Source of the DNA: Kitasatospora paranensis
GTDB lineage: Bacteria; Actinomycetota; Actinomycetes; Streptomycetales; Streptomycetaceae
Assembly (NCBI RefSeq): GCF_039544005.1
Contig: NZ_BAABKV010000001.1
Coordinates: 620,001-684,000 of the forward strand
Direction: 5' to 3'
DNA: 64,000 nucleotides
Part shown: piece by piece, positions 60,303-64,000 of the stretch
Layout of the letters: each line of letters begins with the position of its first letter
Numbering within the stretch: position 1 is the first letter of the stretch
Position numbers and translations under genes: made by a program
The notes under the pieces: model-generated
The model's input: the letters and a program-made list of their open reading frames with translations, nothing else
Told to the model about the DNA's origin: nothing
Databases searched by the model: none

Positions 60303-60334
60303 GGCGGTGGCCCGGGCACGCCCGGGCCACCGCC
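60303..60334 (-). terminator. Intrinsic terminator of the ABM-like gene
   Basis: A perfect 15-bp inverted repeat (GGCGGTGGCCCGGGC and its complement) with a two-base loop lies 10 bases after the minus-strand stop at 60345 and is followed by TTTT on that strand. Confidence 0.85.
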
Positions 60335-60344
60335 GCAACGGGGT

Positions 60345-60644
60345 CTACTCGGCGCCGCTGATGCCGGGGGCGACGAACCGGCGGTGGAGCGGCGAGAAGG
60401 AGACCTCGGGGGTGCCGGTGATCCCGGCCTTCGCGACGGCCGGCGCCAGGCGCTCGGCCATGAACGCCTCGAAGGCCTGCTGCGACGTCCACACGTCGGT
60501 CACGCGCAGACCCTGGGCGTCGAACCACGCGACGTGGACCTGGCCACCGGCCGCCGGGACCTCCTCCCAGTCGACCGCGTCCCGCACCAGGTCGTACTGG
60601 GCGGGCGTCACGCCGGCCCAGCCCATCGACATCACCACAGCCAT
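60345..60644 (-). CDS. ABM-like small dimeric alpha-beta barrel protein
   Basis: 99 residues from ATG 60644, AAGGGGA upstream. VMSMGWAGVTPAQYDLVRDA and VTDVWTSQQAFEAFMAERLA fit antibiotic-biosynthesis-monooxygenase-like proteins. Actual activity unknown. Followed by the strong hairpin at 60303. Confidence 0.8.
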   Translation of the reverse strand: MAVVMSMGWAGVTPAQYDLVRDAVDWEEVPAAGGQVHVAWFDAQGLRVTDVWTSQQAFEAFMAERLAPAVAKAGITGTPEVSFSPLHRRFVAPGISGAE

Positions 60645-60934
60645 GATCGTTCCCCTTGCTCGGTAGCGACGTACCCGTCCCGCACCAGCCAACCGTCCCC
60701 ACCCGTGCGGCGCACTCCCAGGACGACCAACGGGTGTCCCCCGGCCGGTCCGTCCATCGTGCCGCCCCGCAGCGCGGGCGGGCAGAGCGTGCGGAGGCAC
60801 GCCGGCACCGGCGGACGCCACGTCCGCCCGGTGTACGGTGCACCCCGGAATTCAGGGCCACGGCACCGTCCGGTCGCGTCCGGCAGGTGCGGGTCGATGG
60901 CGCCCGCCCGGCGTGTCGCTCCAGCGTCGGTCCG

Positions 60935-61269
60935 TCACATGTTCTGGATCTTCTTCACCATGCTCGCGGCGCGGTACCCTCGGGCACGCCGTCCGCGATG
61001 ACCGCGTCGGCCACCATGTGCCGGGTGCGCAGCGGCAGGATCTCCCGGTAGGCGGGCGAGTCGTACCAGGCGAGCATGTTCGCACGGTCGGGGAACTCGA
61101 TCAGGATGAGGTCCTCGCCCCAGGAGCCCTCCACCACCTCCACCGCTCCGCCGTGGATCAGGAAGCGGCCCCCGAAAGGGTCCAGGGTGGCATCGATGCG
61201 CTCCAGGTACTCGACGATGTCCGGGCAGAACTCGACGGAGTGGACGTGGGCGACGGCGTAGGCGGTCAT
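60935..61269 (-). CDS. DUF1330 protein, frame-shifted at C-terminus
   Basis: ATG 61269, AGGAGGAG upstream. FCPDIVEYLERIDATLDPFG and LIEFPDRANMLAWYDSPAYR mark DUF1330. The expected C-terminus GYRAASMVKKIQNM follows only if one base is added in the C run at 60977-60979; as given it ends TAPRAW. About 112 residues repaired. Confidence 0.85.
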
Positions 61270-61445
61270 CAGATTCTCCTCCTGTACGGGTGTCGTTCCC
61301 ACGGTAGGAAGCGGCGGGCGCCGCGGAATCAGTCACGCATCAGTCACCGCGCCCGTTCTGCCCCGGGCGGAGGTCCCACGCCTCCTCCGGCGTCTCGGGA
61401 GGCCCCGACCGATGCATCGACTTGGCTTCACCCTTGGTGCCTGAG

Positions 61446-61922
61446 TCAGAGCAGCTGATCCAGCCGCACATTCATGCGCCGAAAACCGGCGGCGTCGTAG
61501 AACGCTCGCGCGCCTTCATTGAAGTCCCGGACTTCCGTCACCAGGCGTCGACACCCGGCCCTGCGCCCCGCTTCCCGTACCGCTTCGAGCAGCGCCGAGC
61601 CGACGCCCGTGCCGGTGGCATCGGGGACCACCGCGATCTGATCAAGACAAACGACCAGGTCCGACCGGACCAGTGCCCCGGAATCCCAGCTGACGAGTCG
61701 TGCCTGGGCGTACCCGAGGGTCCTGCCGTCCGGATGCTCGGCCACGAAAGCTGTGACTGCGGGATCGGTCAGCCGGGCCCGAAAGAACGCTTCGAGGACG
61801 TCCTGATCCGGGGAGTCGACGAACAGGTCGGGTCGGTGCCCCACATGCAGCTGGTGAACGATGCCGTTCAGGCTCGCAAGCAGGGGAGCGTCCTCGGGCG
61901 AGGCGGTTCGTATCGTCGGCAC
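61446..61922 (-). CDS. GNAT-family N-acetyltransferase
   Basis: 158 residues from GTG 61922, AAGGA upstream. IRTASPEDAPLLASLNGIVH at the start; acetyl-CoA motif LDQIAVVPDATGTGVGSALL and C-terminal FNEGARAFYDAAGFRRMNVR. Target unknown. Confidence 0.9.
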   Translation of the reverse strand: MPTIRTASPEDAPLLASLNGIVHQLHVGHRPDLFVDSPDQDVLEAFFRARLTDPAVTAFVAEHPDGRTLGYAQARLVSWDSGALVRSDLVVCLDQIAVVPDATGTGVGSALLEAVREAGRRAGCRRLVTEVRDFNEGARAFYDAAGFRRMNVRLDQLL

Positions 61923-62107
61923 GGCCACATCCTTGGCAGCCGCTCCCGTTCCTGTCACCTGATCTGGTGCGGGCAAGTGCCGACCGCCGGCCCCGCGACG
62001 AATCGTCACTCCGAAGCGCAATCGTCAGCATCCGAGGGTGCGGTGCGATGACCTCGTGGCGTGCTGATTCGACAGGACTGTCAGACGCCTGCGGCATGCT
62101 CGCCGGC

Positions 62108-62536
62108 ATGAACGAGGACGCCTTCTGGCAACTCATCGAGGACTGCAGGCCCACGGAAGCCGACCCTGACGCCGAACTCCTCGCCTCCACAGTGACCGAA
62201 CGCCTTGCCCGGTCCCCGCTGTCGCTGGTCACCGGGTTTGCCGAGCAGCTGTCATGGGCGCTCTACCGGCTGGACCGCAAGGAGTACGGACACAACCTGT
62301 CCGATGACGCCTTCCTCTACACCCGTGCCGCGGTCGTTGCCGACGGCCGCACCGCGTTCGACAGCGTCCTACAGGACCCGACGGCCTTCACTCCCTACGC
62401 CACCGACCTCATCTGGGCCGAGCCCCTGCTCTACGCACCGGACCGCGCATATCAGCGCATCACAGGTGAGGAGTGGGACCGCGACACCCGCTACTCCTAC
62501 GAATCCTGCTCCAACACCGAGGGCTGGGCTGATTGA
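62108..62536 (+). CDS. DUF4240 protein
   Basis: 142 residues from ATG 62108, preceded in frame by an upstream extension without support. MNEDAFWQLIEDC is the DUF4240 start, with DDAFLYTRAAVVADGRTAFD and a C-terminal RYSYESCSNTEGW. Family function unknown; some members pair with toxins/immunity loci. Confidence 0.85.
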   Translation: MNEDAFWQLIEDCRPTEADPDAELLASTVTERLARSPLSLVTGFAEQLSWALYRLDRKEYGHNLSDDAFLYTRAAVVADGRTAFDSVLQDPTAFTPYATDLIWAEPLLYAPDRAYQRITGEEWDRDTRYSYESCSNTEGWAD

Positions 62537-62811
62537 CGGCACGGTCTGCTGGTGCTGACGGACGCCAGCGCCGTCGATCGTCCTCACGGAATGTGTGCCA
62601 AAGCCGATTTGTGAGAACGCCTGTCGCTGACCGGCGAGAGTACCCCGATCGGCCCCCGGGCTCTCACCGGGGCGTGACCCGGCTTACCCGGGAGTGGGGC
62701 GCCAGGCCCACTCGTGTGTCCTGCCGGAGGCACGACCGTCGCCCTCGCCAGGGTGTTCGAGCTGGTGGAGTCCGCGGGGGTCGACTCGTGGAGAGAGGAG
62801 CTGGTGGCTCG

Positions 62812-63180
62812 ATGGCCATCCCGGAACGACTTACCGACCAAGAGCTGGACGAGCTCGACGAACTCGCTCAGGCCGCGACCCCAGGGCCGTGGTATGTCCA
62901 AGGCCTCGACGATGCCAACGCGATGAATCTCGTCGCTGTGAGCACCGTGCCCGACCTCGGCCCTACCAAGCGGTGGCCCGGGTTCGACCACCGCGAGATC
63001 GTGGCGGCAACGCTCGTCCAGCAACCCCGTTACGTCGACGTCGCCGACGAACGCTGGGACGAGAACGCGTTCTTCATCGCTGCCGCCCGCAACACCGTTC
63101 CTCTCCTCGTCGCAGAGGTCAGGCGCCTTCGCCGACAACTGGAGAGCCTCTCAGCGAAGGCCGACCAAGAACTGCAGTGA
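62812..63180 (+). CDS. Hypothetical protein, 122 residues
   Basis: ATG 62812, GAGGAG upstream (rather far, 12 bases). IPERLTDQELDELDELAQAA and ATPGPWYVQGLDDANAMNLV, then FFIAAARNTVPLLVAEVRRL and a short coiled-coil tail. This layout resembles phage or plasmid-borne small proteins of unknown role. Not assigned. Confidence 0.6.
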   Translation: MAIPERLTDQELDELDELAQAATPGPWYVQGLDDANAMNLVAVSTVPDLGPTKRWPGFDHREIVAATLVQQPRYVDVADERWDENAFFIAAARNTVPLLVAEVRRLRRQLESLSAKADQELQ

Positions 63181-63361
63181 TCCACAGGTCGTGACCCTTG
63201 CCCGTTCCCGGCTCGACGGTCAGCTCCGGGCTGCCGCCCGAGATCCGGCATCACGGTGGTTTGGCAGCCGTGGGCGGTCGGTGCGCTCATGACCGACCGG
63301 CCGCGCATGATCCTGGCTTCCTTCACCGGGCCCTTATGAAGCGGTCATCTAGGCTGGCGCG

Positions 63362-64000
63362 GTGACTGATGAGCAGGAGCGGGTGCAGCCGTCGGGAGTG
63401 TGGGCCACGGCGGTGGGGGTGGCCAGGGTGCGGGCGCTGGAGACCGAGCGGGAGGGCGCGCTGTTCCGCGACCCGCTGGCACGGGCCTTCGCCGCCGCCG
63501 GCGGCCTGTGGCCCTCCCCGCCACCGCTGCCCGATGACGAGGCCGCGCGACGACGCCGGCTCGCCGTGTCGTTCTCCATCGTCATCAGGACGAAGTTCCT
63601 CGACGACCTGTTGCAGCAGGCCTCCGCGTCCGGGATCCGGCAGGTCGTGCTGCTCGGCGCCGGCATGGACAGCCGGGCCTTCCGGATGGACTGGCCCGAG
63701 GGCACAAGGCTGTTCGAGGTCGACACCGCCGCGCCACTGGGCTTCAAGGCTTCGGTGCTGCGTCAGGAGCGGGCCGTCGCACGCTGCGAGCGGATCACCG
63801 TCGCGGTGGATCTGCGTGAGGACTGGCCGGCTGCGCTGGCCGCCGCAGGGCACGACCCGGACGCGCCGACCGTGTGGATCGCCGAAGGACTGCTGATCTA
63901 TCTGCCCGAGGACGCGGTGGAGCTGCTGCTGGCCCGGATCGGCGCGCAGTCGGCGGCAGGCAGCCGGCTGGGGCTGACCTTGGGCTCGCGCGGCGTGATC
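63362..64000 (+). CDS. SAM-dependent methyltransferase (PPM/TIGR00027-like), right-truncated
   Basis: 213 codons from GTG 63362, open to the window edge. Family marks: GVWATAVGVARVRALETERE, ALFRDPLARAFAAAGG, VVLLGAGMDSRAFRMDWPEG (SAM motif), FEVDTAAPLGFKASVL and VWIAEGLLIYLPEDAVELLL. Leucine carboxyl methyltransferase-like. No ribosome-binding site was obvious. Confidence 0.88.
   Translation, partial: MTDEQERVQPSGVWATAVGVARVRALETEREGALFRDPLARAFAAAGGLWPSPPPLPDDEAARRRRLAVSFSIVIRTKFLDDLLQQASASGIRQVVLLGAGMDSRAFRMDWPEGTRLFEVDTAAPLGFKASVLRQERAVARCERITVAVDLREDWPAALAAAGHDPDAPTVWIAEGLLIYLPEDAVELLLARIGAQSAAGSRLGLTLGSRGVI

Overview
The window is high-GC, gene-dense actinomycete DNA. An SsgA-like cell-division protein, a WhiB-type regulator, a DUF6215 protein, a SigB/F-type sigma factor with partner-switching proteins and a type VII-type toxin pair point to a Streptomyces or Kitasatospora relative, probably a chromosomal accessory/arm region. 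No rRNA, tRNA or CRISPR array was seen. One base-level property shapes the annotation: about 20 recognisable genes or gene segments are split between reading frames, almost always by loss of one base in a short G or C run. I give the full inferred gene span in these cases and name the shift site. Sequencing or assembly error is the likeliest cause.

Layout. 1-6973: a very large, left-truncated secreted polymorphic toxin (CpnT/WXG-like N-terminus, long Pro/Ser/Gly linker, HEFTH metalloprotease domain, OTU-like cysteine protease domain, repeated C-terminal modules) with its small ESX-type partner. 7-11 kb: a transposase-like remnant, a TetR regulator divergent from a FAD monooxygenase with a palindrome between them, and a PhnB-like protein. 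11-14.6 kb: a three-subunit xanthine/CO-dehydrogenase-type molybdenum hydroxylase operon. 14.8-18.9 kb: YihY membrane protein, SsgA-like protein, SixA-type phosphatase, DUF6328 protein and a YbdK-type ligase. 19-27.3 kb: a stress-signalling block with two MEDS-domain proteins (one with a kinase-like ATPase, one with STAS), a 54-aa membrane peptide, a SigB/F-type sigma factor, two STAS antagonists, an RsbW-like ATPase, an LppX/LprG-like lipoprotein, a second YihY protein, a DUF1345-like protein and a hemerythrin.

27.5-31.5 kb: a DHFR-like reductase, a HEAT-like protein, WhiB, a small membrane protein and an ECF41 sigma factor. 31.6-41.9 kb: a nitrogen-compound catabolic region with LysR, RidA, a DUF1028 Ntn-hydrolase, an M20 amidohydrolase, TetR, an aldehyde dehydrogenase, an omega-aminotransferase, an APC permease and aspartase. 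Genes on the plus strand here overlap or lie close together and could carry an acylated amine or amino acid from uptake through deacylation and transamination to central metabolism.

42-53.5 kb: a CYTH protein, an AraC regulator beside a hydrolase and a flavin monooxygenase, VOC protein, peptidase E, an HSL-type esterase, an ArsR/metallo-beta-lactamase pair, an XRE-cupin regulator, a second metallo-beta-lactamase paralogue and a PhzF-like protein. 53.7-64 kb: small DUF1330/ABM proteins, TetR and LacI remnants, methyltransferases, DUF6215, a secreted S53 sedolisin protease, GNAT, DUF4240 and a methyltransferase cut by the right edge.
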